Of a DNA stretch of 42,208 bases, positions 26,001-34,209 are shown piece by piece. Position numbers and translations under genes: made by a program. The DNA comes from an uncultured Ruminococcus sp. (lineage in GTDB: Bacteria > Bacillota > Clostridia > Oscillospirales > Acutalibacteraceae), in NCBI GenBank assembly GCA_902773135.1, contig CACYDP010000059.1:1-42208 (forward strand), read 5' to 3'. The number at the start of each line of letters is the position of its first letter. Position 1 is the first letter of the stretch. A model generated the notes under the pieces. It searched no databases. It was not told the DNA's origin and saw nothing but the letters and a program-made list of their open reading frames with translations.

Positions 26001-26448
26001 TGCTGCGGCGAAAAGTACTTATGGCAGTGTTAATTCGGAAAGTGAAAAAAACAGTATGCTTGCCGAACGTACAAAATCACTGAAAATGAACGGCATCATC
26101 ATCAATGATACCGAAGTTCTGAATGCGATGGAAAACGGCATCAAAGGAATTTATATTCCCGCAGGGCTAAAAAAAGACGGAAGTTTTTCTGCTGCTTCCA
26201 GTATTACCAGTCTGGAAAATTTTGGGCATATCTTCCGGTATATCGACAAGAAAATTATAAAAATGGCATCTTCGCTGCTGGATGGAAAAATAGAACGCTG
26301 TCCCTCAAAAGGAAAATTTGATCCCTGTCAGTATTGTGATTATAAAAATGTATGCGGATATGAAAACGGCAAACCCTACCGCAAAATTGAATATTATAAT
26401 ACTGACGAAGTACTTAAAATGATGAAGGACGGTGAAGAAAATGAGTAA
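23092..26448 (+). CDS. addB: ATP-dependent helicase-nuclease subunit AddB
   Basis: AddB is the iron-sulfur partner of AddA in the helicase-nuclease that resects double-strand breaks to a Chi-like site for RecA loading. ATG 23092 is chosen because AGGAGG lies 11 bases upstream and the protein then begins MLKIIAGRSGSGKT (Walker A at 7-14). The total is 1118 aa. The C-terminal nuclease domain shows RIVDYKTG (about 914-921). Fe-S cluster cysteines occur as CPFLYFC near residue 759 and as C-x2-C-x5-C in PCQYCDYKNVC near 1079-1088, the spacing seen in Bacillus AddB. An upstream in-frame ATG at 23053 lies before the Shine-Dalgarno and is rejected. The gene overlaps addA by 8 bases. Confidence 0.95.
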   Translation: MLKIIAGRSGSGKTYEVFQRICDSENTKNIILIVPEQSSFQSERTLLNMLGAKKAARIKVYSFKRLCNIVSETYGGRTGKRAGDGDKAVLMSMAIHRIADRLVLYGSRTGKNDFVELMLNAVNEYKMCAVSPDMLFAAASVVSNYRLKQKLMESAYVYQAYNAVVSRSYIDPDDDLTYLYEVLKEQPFFRGKTVYIDSFNGFSGQEIKILECIMQQAEDLYMTLGCDRIPWTDVNHSFFAEPCKTMYLLKSLAERNGIEIADTLWLDTPKRYHSSALADVEESLFRFDGDSYENDGSVTIYDAEDKYDEIRRIAMYISTLVFDGGYAYRDINILCRNPDDYKNIIDMEFGKFHIPFFMSDPQPLESKPLVKFILGAFDTVHSSFDTGKLFSFLKTGLCHIEDQEIFLLENYAYLWDIRGKMWKKPFTLNPNGNSEKIDHTQLEQLENIRCKIVKPLEIFSETLKKAQNGAEMSRAVYGLLEDMNVKEKIRSLTEYYENLGEIKAKEEQIRIWNVMMDILDRMYFILSDTVIDSKRYGELLRLMISKNPVSDIPQTLDQVTIGEAGKFRTENPKAVFVIGAVENVFPAVVSSSGMFTDSEREELINAALPLYDTLYAASLKEKHTAYAALSAPTEKLFVSFYRSNTSGDICEPSMIVRELLDMFENIRPQTKYHTNETEMFFTEKQSFDICAEEWNDHTARSATLKQYFCESENFSGKIRSIERAVNDMDFEIVSKNVPEKLFGEKPVLSASQIDTYYECPFLYFCRYGLHILKPKKAIMDPSLYGSAVHYILEKILKEQDFEEVKQSSVQVLEELTEKYLQEYINKIGGNEERTSRFMSQMKSMKKNIVIILKRLVDEFLESSFVPSDLELSISDDGGEIPSYQLQLPNGRNVSVVGKIDRVDTFVKDNEKYIRIVDYKTGNKKFKLSEVLYGLNVQMLLYLAAIEQNGGEYYSENGTKKLLPAGVLYMPAAAKSTYGSVNSESEKNSMLAERTKSLKMNGIIINDTEVLNAMENGIKGIYIPAGLKKDGSFSAASSITSLENFGHIFRYIDKKIIKMASSLLDGKIERCPSKGKFDPCQYCDYKNVCGYENGKPYRKIEYYNTDEVLKMMKDGEENE

Positions 26449-29400
26449 AATGCAGTTTACACCGGCACAGCAGGACGCTGTGAACGCCTTGGGCGGCTCG
26501 ATAATTGTTTCGGCGGCTGCCGGTTCCGGCAAAACGAGGGTGCTTGTGCAAAGAGTGATTAAAAGACTGACGGATAAGGAAAATCCTGTCAGTGCGGACA
26601 AACTGCTGATCGTTACGTTTACCAAAGCAGCGGCCGCCGAAATGAAATCTCGTATTTCATCGGCGATTGAAGAAATGCTGTATCACGATCCGGGTAATGA
26701 TGATCTTCGCCGTCAACAGCTTCTTTTGCCCAAAGCGGATATATGTACGATCCATAGTTTCTGCAACAGAATCATCAAGGAAAATTTTTATGCCCTTGAT
26801 ATTGATCGTGATTTTAAAATCGGTACCGACAGTGAAATGGCTGTGATCAAACACCGTACCATATCGGATATGATCGAAGAAAAATATGCTGACGATGATG
26901 AAAATTTTATCATTCTCAGCGAAATACTCTCCGGTACCAGATCTGATATTGAATTTGAAAAAACATTGCTTTCATTGTATGAAACCGTTTCGTCAAGGCC
27001 TTTTCCGTCGGACTGGCTGATGCAGGCTTCTGAAAACTATTGCCCCGATATTCCGCTCGGCAATACTAAAACCGCATTGCTGGCATATGATACCGTACAA
27101 TCCGTCATACGAATGTCCCAACATCTTTTGGAGCGTATTGATGAAATTATATCAGGCAACGAGGCTTTCCAAGCAGGAAATAAAACTTCGGCAGATACCA
27201 AGTATGATTATCTGTGCGGTTTTATCCGTCAGTTGGAGAAGGCTGCGGAAAGCAGAGAGTGGAACAATATTTATCACGTTGTCCATTCATTTTCCAAAGT
27301 TACATATAGGCGTCCCACAAGTAAAAAAGTAAGTGTTGAGGAATATGAACACAGAACGCTGAAAAGCAGTTTTGATGCTATTGATAATGCTGTTACAGGA
27401 AAACTGATGGTGATTTTCGGCATTGATGAAGAAACCTATCTCAATGACTGCCGCCAGCTCTATCCGGTGGTAAAATGTATGTGCGAATTTCTTACTGCGT
27501 TTGACGATCGCTATCTTGAGGCAAAAAAAGAACGTTCCCTGTTTGAATTTTCCGACTTGGAACATTTTATGCTGCGTCTTTTGTATGAAAAGCATAACGG
27601 AGAATATGTGAAAAGCAAATTTGCCTGCGACTTGTCGATGCAGTATGACGAAGTGATGGTAGACGAATACCAGGATACCAATGAAGTGCAGGAAAGAATT
27701 TTTTCGGCGGTATCAAAAGACGGCTCCAATCTGTTTGTGGTGGGAGATGTTAAGCAGAGTATTTATCGTTTCAGAGAAGCCGAACCAAAAATATTTATCG
27801 GCAGGCGTGACCGTTCCTTGCCTTATGACAGAGAACATCCCGTATTTCCGTCCAAAATCATTCTGGATAAAAATTTCCGCAGCCGTGAGGGAATCATTGA
27901 CAGCATTAATTTTGTGTTTCAGTGCCTTATGTCCGAAGATGTGGGAGATATAGAGTACAATGATGAGGAAAGCCTCAAAGCAGGTGCCATATATCCTGAA
28001 AGTCCCGATGGTACACCGGAAACGGAAATACACATTATTCAGAAAAAAATTGATGACGATCAAGACGCAAAAAAAGAATATGAGTCATCAGAAGAGGAAT
28101 TATCGGACAGGGAACGGGAGGCTTGGTATATTGCCAGACTGATTAAAGAAAAGGTACAAAATAAAGAAATGGTTACCGACAACGGAACACTAAGACCTGT
28201 CAGATACGGTGACTTTTGCGTTCTTATGAGAAATCTTTCAACCCATGCACACACGTACTGCGATATACTGAACAGGCACGGAATACCTGCCTATACGGAT
28301 AAACCGTACAGTTTGTTTGACTGCTATGAAGTCAATGTACTGATTTCTTTTTTAAAAATTGTCGATAATCCAATGAGAGAAATTCCGCTGCTGTCCTTGC
28401 TGCTAAGTCCGACAACAGGATTTACACCCGATGATCTTGCTTTGTTGAAAACCGAAACGTCGCAAAAGAATTTTTATTCAAAAATCATTGAGTATTCTCA
28501 AAAGGAAGATACTGATATTTCTTTGCCGCTGCGGGATAAATGTCGGGAATTTATGGCATCGATGACGTATTACCGCAGTATGTCTGTCAGTATGAATGCT
28601 GACGGGGTATTGGAACTGTTCTTTGAAAAAACAGGCTATATTCCCGTGATGAGTGCAGTGGAAAATGGGGATATCAAAGTACGGAACATACGAAAGTTTA
28701 TGAACTTTGTGCGGCAGTATACGGAAAATTTTACAGGTTCTCTATCCGAATTTGTGCGGTATCTCATCTATCTGGAAGATAATGGAACCGAAATAGCAGC
28801 AGGCGATACAGTACCCGAAAACTCCGTGAAATTTATGACAATACATCATTCCAAGGGATTGGAATTTCCGATCTGTATACTGGCTTCGCTCAGCTCAAAA
28901 GGTGACAGCCGCACCCCTGGCATACTTTGTCATAATGAACTTGGGTTCGGTTTTAATACCATTGACCGTGAAAATATGTTCAAATTTTCTACTCTTCAGA
29001 AAAATATCATTCATTTCCAGAGCAGCAGGGAAAGCCTGAGTGAGGAAATGAGAATCCTTTACGTTGCAATGACACGTGCCAAAGAAAAACTGATACCGGT
29101 GATTTCCATCTCTTCACGTTCCCAAAATGCGTATTCGATGTTGATCAATAAGATAGGTTCGATGATTCATACTGAAAACGGAAGATTATCCCCCGATTGT
29201 GTGGAGAGTGCAGGCAGTTTTGCGGAATGGCTGCTGATGTGTGCCTTTGTACATCCAAGAGTGTCCTTGCTGAGAGATGATTCGGGTATCAATGATATTG
29301 AAACAATACCCACCAAAGCTCGCTGGTCACTGACGCACTCCTTTATTTCGTCAAATACGGAAGAGATTTTCAATACGGTGCAGGAACAGTCTTCCGAAAC

Positions 29401-30100
29401 AGAAACAGTTGAATGTGACCCGGCATTGATGAACTTATTTTATGAGCGATTCGGGCAAAAATATCCGTATGAGGAACGTACGGCGGTTCCGGCAAAGGTA
29501 GCTGCTTCCAGATTGGCTCATAAGAACAGCAAAGAAAAAAACAGTGAGATATTGCTTTCAAGACCGGGATTTATGCAGGACAAACGTATGAGCGGTGCGG
29601 AAAAAGGCACGGCAATGCATCTGTTTTTGCAGTATGCGGATTTTGCGAATTTATCGGCAAATCCCGGGAAGGAAAAGCAGCGGTTGGTTGATAAGGCTTT
29701 TATGACAACCGAACAAGCAGCGTGCATCAATGAGGAAGATATAAAAGGCTTTACCGACAGTGACATCTATCAGAAAATTATTAGTACGGACAAAGAGAAT
29801 GTGTACCGTGAATTCCGGTTTACCGTCAATATTTCAGCCGGTGATGCAGACGAAAATTACCATTGTGATGATGAGATTATTCTCCAGGGAGCAATGGACT
29901 GCTTGATTGTTGAAGAGAAAGGCATTACCGTGATTGATTATAAAACTGACAGGGTCAAAGATGTGTCGCAGCTTGCAGAAAGATATGCCGAACAGTTGAT
30001 GCTGTACAAAAGAGCAGCGGAGCAGATTTTTGAAAAATCGGTCACAAGATGTGTGATTTATTCCACGCACCATCGTACAAGTATTGACATAGATTGTTGA
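26441..30100 (+). CDS. addA: ATP-dependent helicase-nuclease subunit AddA
   Basis: AddA is the UvrD-type 3'-5' helicase and second nuclease of the AddAB complex. Start ATG 26441 gives MSKMQFTPAQQDAVNA (Q motif), then Walker A SAAAGSGKT with K31, motif II VDEYQDTN, GDVKQSIYRFREAEP (motif III), MTIHHSKGLEFP (motif V) and ILYVAMTRAKEKL (motif VI). The RecB-type nuclease domain fills the C-terminus with GAMDCLI, VIDYKTDR near residue 1163 and a YAEQLMLYK helix. The product is 1219 aa, in the normal range. Its start overlaps the addB end (ATGAGTAA), the usual coupled arrangement. A fresh promoter follows at 30121, so the gene is probably last in its unit. Confidence 0.97.
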   Translation: MSKMQFTPAQQDAVNALGGSIIVSAAAGSGKTRVLVQRVIKRLTDKENPVSADKLLIVTFTKAAAAEMKSRISSAIEEMLYHDPGNDDLRRQQLLLPKADICTIHSFCNRIIKENFYALDIDRDFKIGTDSEMAVIKHRTISDMIEEKYADDDENFIILSEILSGTRSDIEFEKTLLSLYETVSSRPFPSDWLMQASENYCPDIPLGNTKTALLAYDTVQSVIRMSQHLLERIDEIISGNEAFQAGNKTSADTKYDYLCGFIRQLEKAAESREWNNIYHVVHSFSKVTYRRPTSKKVSVEEYEHRTLKSSFDAIDNAVTGKLMVIFGIDEETYLNDCRQLYPVVKCMCEFLTAFDDRYLEAKKERSLFEFSDLEHFMLRLLYEKHNGEYVKSKFACDLSMQYDEVMVDEYQDTNEVQERIFSAVSKDGSNLFVVGDVKQSIYRFREAEPKIFIGRRDRSLPYDREHPVFPSKIILDKNFRSREGIIDSINFVFQCLMSEDVGDIEYNDEESLKAGAIYPESPDGTPETEIHIIQKKIDDDQDAKKEYESSEEELSDREREAWYIARLIKEKVQNKEMVTDNGTLRPVRYGDFCVLMRNLSTHAHTYCDILNRHGIPAYTDKPYSLFDCYEVNVLISFLKIVDNPMREIPLLSLLLSPTTGFTPDDLALLKTETSQKNFYSKIIEYSQKEDTDISLPLRDKCREFMASMTYYRSMSVSMNADGVLELFFEKTGYIPVMSAVENGDIKVRNIRKFMNFVRQYTENFTGSLSEFVRYLIYLEDNGTEIAAGDTVPENSVKFMTIHHSKGLEFPICILASLSSKGDSRTPGILCHNELGFGFNTIDRENMFKFSTLQKNIIHFQSSRESLSEEMRILYVAMTRAKEKLIPVISISSRSQNAYSMLINKIGSMIHTENGRLSPDCVESAGSFAEWLLMCAFVHPRVSLLRDDSGINDIETIPTKARWSLTHSFISSNTEEIFNTVQEQSSETETVECDPALMNLFYERFGQKYPYEERTAVPAKVAASRLAHKNSKEKNSEILLSRPGFMQDKRMSGAEKGTAMHLFLQYADFANLSANPGKEKQRLVDKAFMTTEQAACINEEDIKGFTDSDIYQKIISTDKENVYREFRFTVNISAGDADENYHCDDEIILQGAMDCLIVEEKGITVIDYKTDRVKDVSQLAERYAEQLMLYKRAAEQIFEKSVTRCVIYSTHHRTSIDIDC

Positions 30101-30120
30101 AAGTCAGGAATGATCGTTAT

Positions 30121-30149
30121 TTGACAGACTTATAGGGATTTGATAAAAT
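30121..30149 (+). promoter_or_regulatory. promoter of ylbF-mutS-ywqG-mutL group
   Basis: TTGACA (30121-30126), 17-base spacer, TAAAAT (30144-30149). It lies 20 bases after the addA stop and 55 bases before the ylbF start. Confidence 0.8.
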
Positions 30150-30203
30150 AAAAGTTGTTATCAATTTTGATTTTTATTCTAACAGAAAATGGGAGGTTCA
30201 TCA

Positions 30204-30623
30204 ATGGAACATCAGGATATTATTGCTATGGCAAGAGAACTCGGTAAGAAAATACAGGAAGAAGAATCTTATCTGAAATACCGTATTGCCAAACAGGCGG
30301 CAGACGAAGATGAGGAACTTCAGACGCTGATCGATGAATTTGACAGAACAAGAACACGTGTCAGCATAGAGGCATCTAAAAATGAAGAGGAACGTAACCC
30401 CGAACAGATTCGGGAACTGAACAGAGAAATGCGTGCCGTCTATGCAAAAATTATGACAAACGAAAGAATGATCAATTATAATGAGGCCAAAGGTGAATTT
30501 GATGTTGTCGCCAAAAGAGTGCTTGCCATTATACAGCAGTCCGCAGAGGGCGAAGATCCCGAAACAACCGACTATACACCGTCCTGTTCGGGAAGCTGTG
30601 CGAGCTGCGGCGGCTGCGGCTGA
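30204..30623 (+). CDS. YlbF-family regulator with C-terminal cysteine cluster
   Basis: A 139-aa helical, charged protein of the YlbF/YmcA (Com_YlbF) family: IAMARELGKKIQEEESYLKYR, then helices with EFDRTRTRV, IRELNREMRAVYAKIM and VVAKRVLAIIQQSAEG. In Bacillus, YlbF (RicF) joins YmcA and YaaT in a complex that controls RNA processing by RNase Y and carries Fe-S clusters. The C-terminus here is a compact CSGSCASCGGCG run with four cysteines, consistent with metal or cluster binding. ATG 30204 is chosen because GGGAGG lies 7 bases upstream; the in-frame ATG 30189 lies before it. It lies 35 bases before mutS, and no terminator separates them. Confidence 0.85.
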   Translation: MEHQDIIAMARELGKKIQEEESYLKYRIAKQAADEDEELQTLIDEFDRTRTRVSIEASKNEEERNPEQIRELNREMRAVYAKIMTNERMINYNEAKGEFDVVAKRVLAIIQQSAEGEDPETTDYTPSCSGSCASCGGCG

Positions 30624-30658
30624 TTTTTCGGGAATGATCAAGAGCGGGAGGAATCAAA

Positions 30659-33262
30659 ATGGCAGGGCTTTCACCGTTGATGCAGCAATATTGCAGCGTG
30701 AAAGATAAGTATAAAGATACGATCGTATTCTTCAGGGTAGGCGACTTTTATGAAATGTTTTTTGACGATGCGAAACTCGTATCAAAAGAACTGGAACTTA
30801 CGCTGACAGGCAAGGAATGTGGTCTGGAAGAGCGTGCCCCTATGTGCGGTGTGCCGTTTCACAGTGCCGAAACCTATATCGCAAGGCTGATTGCCAAAGG
30901 CTATAAAGTGGCAATATGCGAACAGACGGAAGAAGCATCAAAAGAGAAAAAACTGGTGAACCGTGATATTATCCGTGTCGTTACTCCCGGCACGATTATG
31001 GAATCCAGTATGCTTGATGAAAGCAGCAATAACTATATATGCTCTATGTATACGCAGAAAAATAAAACAGGTATGACATTCTGCGACATTTCGACAGGTG
31101 AACTGTATGCCACCATTATCGAAAGCGAAAATCAGGAAAACGGTGTGAAAGACGAACTTCTGAAGTATTGTCCCAAAGAAATTCTCATAGGAGGAGAGGC
31201 CGTTCAATTTAAAACGCTTGCCTCCTTTATCAAAAACAGATTGTCGGCGTGTGTGGATATGCTTGATGACGAAAATTTTTCCTATGCAGATTCGGAAGCA
31301 CTCCTGCTCGAAAAATTCAAGGCTCAGAATCTGGAAGAGCTGCATTTATCCGACTGCAACCAGACCGTATCGGCACTGGGAGCAATGCTTTCATATCTGA
31401 TGCAGACACAGATGGGCGGACTGGAACGCATTTCCAAAATAGAATTTTACCGTGAAGAACAATATGTGCATCTTGATTTTAACACAAGACGTAATCTGGA
31501 AATCACCGAACCGCTGAACAGCAAAAACAAATCAGCTTGTCTTCTGGCGGTTCTCGATAAAACTAAAACTGCTATGGGCAAGCGTATGATGCGTCAGTTT
31601 GTGGAAAAACCGCTGCTCAATATGGCAAAAATTATCAAAAGGCAAAACGGTGTTACCGAGCTGTTTGAAAATATTATGATGCGGACAGAACTGAGGGACG
31701 CACTGGCAGGGGTCAGCGATATTCAGCGTGCGATGACACGTGTGATTTACGGTTCTTCCAATGCCAGAGAACTCCGTTCGATGTGTCTTACCTTCAAAAA
31801 ATTGCCGCAGATCAAACAAAGTATTGAAAACGCTCAAAGCGGTATTATACGTGAAATGTTCCGTGATATAGATACGCTGGACGATCTTACGGATATGATC
31901 GATCAGGCAATTGTTGATGATCCGCCTTTTTCGGTTCGTGAGGGCGGTATGATTCGTGACGGGTTTAATAGGGAACTGGACGAAGTTCGCAGAGATATGA
32001 ATGACAGTTCAAGCATTATGGCACAGATAGAAGCCGGTGAACGGGAACGCACAGGGATTCCGAAATTGAAAATTGGGTATAACCGTGTTTTCGGGTATTA
32101 TATAGAGGTGTCCAATTCGTATAAAGAAATGGTTCCCGATCATTATATTAGAAAACAAACACTCGTCAATGGCGAAAGATTTATCACACAGGAACTGAAA
32201 GACCTCGAAAAGCGTATTCTGGGAGCAAAAGACCGCTCCGCCGAATTGGAATATGCGATTTTTGATGCGGTCAGAAAACTGGTATCCGATGCTAACGAAC
32301 GTGTCGGCAAAACGGCTAATGCCATAGCGGTTCTTGACGTTCTGGCTTCTTTGGCACAAACGGCATTTGAAAATGATTATTGCTGTCCGACAATGACCGA
32401 CAGCGGAAAAATTGTTCTGAATGACAGCAGGCATCCTGTTGTGGAAAAAATTATGAAAGATGTTCGTTTTGTCCCGAATGATGTTTCTCTGGATACCGAC
32501 AGCAACCGTGTGATGATCATCACCGGTCCGAATATGGCAGGTAAATCAACCTATATGCGTCAGACGGCACTGATCGTTCTGATGGCACAGATTGGTTCCT
32601 ATGTTCCTGCCCGAAGTGCAGAGATCGGCATTGTTGACAGGGTGTTTACACGCATCGGTGCATCAGACGATCTTTCGATGGGACAGTCAACATTTATGGT
32701 TGAAATGAATGAAGTGGCTTATATCCTGAAAAACGCCACCAAAAACAGCCTGCTGATTCTTGATGAAATCGGCAGGGGTACATCAACTTACGACGGAATG
32801 AGTATTGCCCGTGCAGTTCTCGAATATACTGCCGATAAGAAAAAACTCGGAGCAAAAACACTTTTCGCAACGCATTACCATGAATTGACCGTTCTGGAAA
32901 ATAACATCAAAGGGGTCAGAAATTATAACATAGCTGCCATTAAAAAGGAAAATGATATTACATTTTTAAGACGGATCATTCCCGGTGCAGCAGACGAGAG
33001 TTACGGTGTCGAGGTTGCCGGATTGGCGGGACTTCCTCAAAGTGTGATCGACAGAGCAAAAAAAATTCTTGCAGATCTGGAAAGCGGAAAAACAAAATCT
33101 GTCCGCAGCAAAGTTAAAAAAGAACAGACCCAACTGATGCTTGAACCCGAAGAAACGCCGTTGGTCAAGCGTATCAAATCAATTGATATTAATACACTTA
33201 CTCCGATGGATTCGATGAATATCCTTTTTGAGCTTGTAAAGATGGCAAAAAATGAATCATAA
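30659..33262 (+). CDS. mutS: DNA mismatch repair protein MutS
   Basis: The 867-aa protein recognises mismatches and small loops and recruits MutL. The mismatch-binding domain I carries the FYE element (RVGDFYEMFFDDAK, residues about 24-37) and GKECG with APMCGVPFH. Connector, lever and clamp regions occupy the middle. The ATPase domain shows Walker A TGPNMAGKSTYMRQ (about 622-635), SYVPA, TRIGASDDLSMGQSTFMVEM, Walker B LLILDEIGRGTSTYDG and FATHYHEL. GGGAGG lies upstream of the ATG. Length and motifs are of the MutS1 class. It is followed after 19 bases by a YwqG-like gene and then mutL, with no terminator seen between. Confidence 0.97.
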   Translation: MAGLSPLMQQYCSVKDKYKDTIVFFRVGDFYEMFFDDAKLVSKELELTLTGKECGLEERAPMCGVPFHSAETYIARLIAKGYKVAICEQTEEASKEKKLVNRDIIRVVTPGTIMESSMLDESSNNYICSMYTQKNKTGMTFCDISTGELYATIIESENQENGVKDELLKYCPKEILIGGEAVQFKTLASFIKNRLSACVDMLDDENFSYADSEALLLEKFKAQNLEELHLSDCNQTVSALGAMLSYLMQTQMGGLERISKIEFYREEQYVHLDFNTRRNLEITEPLNSKNKSACLLAVLDKTKTAMGKRMMRQFVEKPLLNMAKIIKRQNGVTELFENIMMRTELRDALAGVSDIQRAMTRVIYGSSNARELRSMCLTFKKLPQIKQSIENAQSGIIREMFRDIDTLDDLTDMIDQAIVDDPPFSVREGGMIRDGFNRELDEVRRDMNDSSSIMAQIEAGERERTGIPKLKIGYNRVFGYYIEVSNSYKEMVPDHYIRKQTLVNGERFITQELKDLEKRILGAKDRSAELEYAIFDAVRKLVSDANERVGKTANAIAVLDVLASLAQTAFENDYCCPTMTDSGKIVLNDSRHPVVEKIMKDVRFVPNDVSLDTDSNRVMIITGPNMAGKSTYMRQTALIVLMAQIGSYVPARSAEIGIVDRVFTRIGASDDLSMGQSTFMVEMNEVAYILKNATKNSLLILDEIGRGTSTYDGMSIARAVLEYTADKKKLGAKTLFATHYHELTVLENNIKGVRNYNIAAIKKENDITFLRRIIPGAADESYGVEVAGLAGLPQSVIDRAKKILADLESGKTKSVRSKVKKEQTQLMLEPEETPLVKRIKSIDINTLTPMDSMNILFELVKMAKNES

Positions 33263-33281
33263 TGAACGGAGGAATCAGATA

Positions 33282-34172
33282 ATGTCAGAAAAGATAGATA
33301 ATGAACAGGCTGCCGGACTGAGCAGAGAACAAAGAACGGCTGTGATTGACTGGATTAAAAAGAAAACCGAAAAACAGGCGATCTGCATTAACATTGTTTT
33401 TGAGAAACAACCGTCGCTGTTCAGCAGTAAAATCGGCGGTGTGCCGTATTGGAATCCGGATATGCCTTATCCAAAAGCAAATACGGGAGAAAAACTGACA
33501 CTTCTGGCACAATTCAATATGAGCGAACTTCCCGAGAATAATGTATTTCCAAAAGAAGGAATGCTCCAGTTTTTTACATTGGCAAACGATTTGTACGGTA
33601 TGCCGTTTGAAGATTCGGAATACGGCAATGCTGGTTACAAAGTGGTGTTCCACCGCAGCCTTAGAACTGATGTTTCGCAGGAGGAAATTGAAGCACTCGG
33701 CATTACCACATCGTTCAATTTGAATGAAGAGCGGGATGAAATTTATCCTGTCATCGGCGAGTTTGCTGTTGATTTTAAAACAGAATCTATATTTATGAAT
33801 GATAATGATATACAATTCAGTTCACTGATGTACGAAGCCGCCGAGAAACTTGGCATCGAACTGGAAGAAGATACAGATCTTTACGAATTATTTGAGGAAG
33901 ACGAGGAAGAATACGACCGCTTTCATTCAGCAACGGCAGGTCATTGGCTGCTGGGCTATCCCTTCTTTACGCAGTGGGATCCCAGAACCACAGAGGAATT
34001 GAGAAAAAAATACGATACTGTTCTTTTTCAATTGGATTCCGACTGGAAACAGGAGTATCCGGAGAAAGAAATTTTATGGGGCGACAGCGGTGTAGGGGCA
34101 TTTTTTATTAACAGCGAAGACCTTGCCCGAATGGATTTCGATGATGTTCTTTATAGCTGGGACTGCTGTTGA
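33282..34172 (+). CDS. YwqG-like DUF1963 protein between mutS and mutL
   Basis: A 296-aa soluble, acidic protein. The sequence pattern SKIGGVPYWNPDMPYPKANTGEKLTLLAQFNMSE, then MLQFFTLANDLYG, HWLLGYPFFTQWDPR, LLFQLDSD (here VLFQLDSDW) and WGDSGVGAFFINSEDLARMDFDDVLYSWDCC is that of the YwqG/DUF1963 family, whose biochemical function is not known. ATG 33282 is chosen because CGGAGGA lies 8 bases upstream; the longer frame from 33252 overlaps the mutS end. No catalytic motif can be named. Its place inside the mismatch-repair cluster may be incidental or point to a shared stress-response role. It is not usual between mutS and mutL in Bacillus. Confidence 0.8.
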   Translation: MSEKIDNEQAAGLSREQRTAVIDWIKKKTEKQAICINIVFEKQPSLFSSKIGGVPYWNPDMPYPKANTGEKLTLLAQFNMSELPENNVFPKEGMLQFFTLANDLYGMPFEDSEYGNAGYKVVFHRSLRTDVSQEEIEALGITTSFNLNEERDEIYPVIGEFAVDFKTESIFMNDNDIQFSSLMYEAAEKLGIELEEDTDLYELFEEDEEEYDRFHSATAGHWLLGYPFFTQWDPRTTEELRKKYDTVLFQLDSDWKQEYPEKEILWGDSGVGAFFINSEDLARMDFDDVLYSWDCC

Positions 34173-34209
34173 TTTTCGGCAAAAAATATAACGATAAGGA
34201 GAGGTTGTC

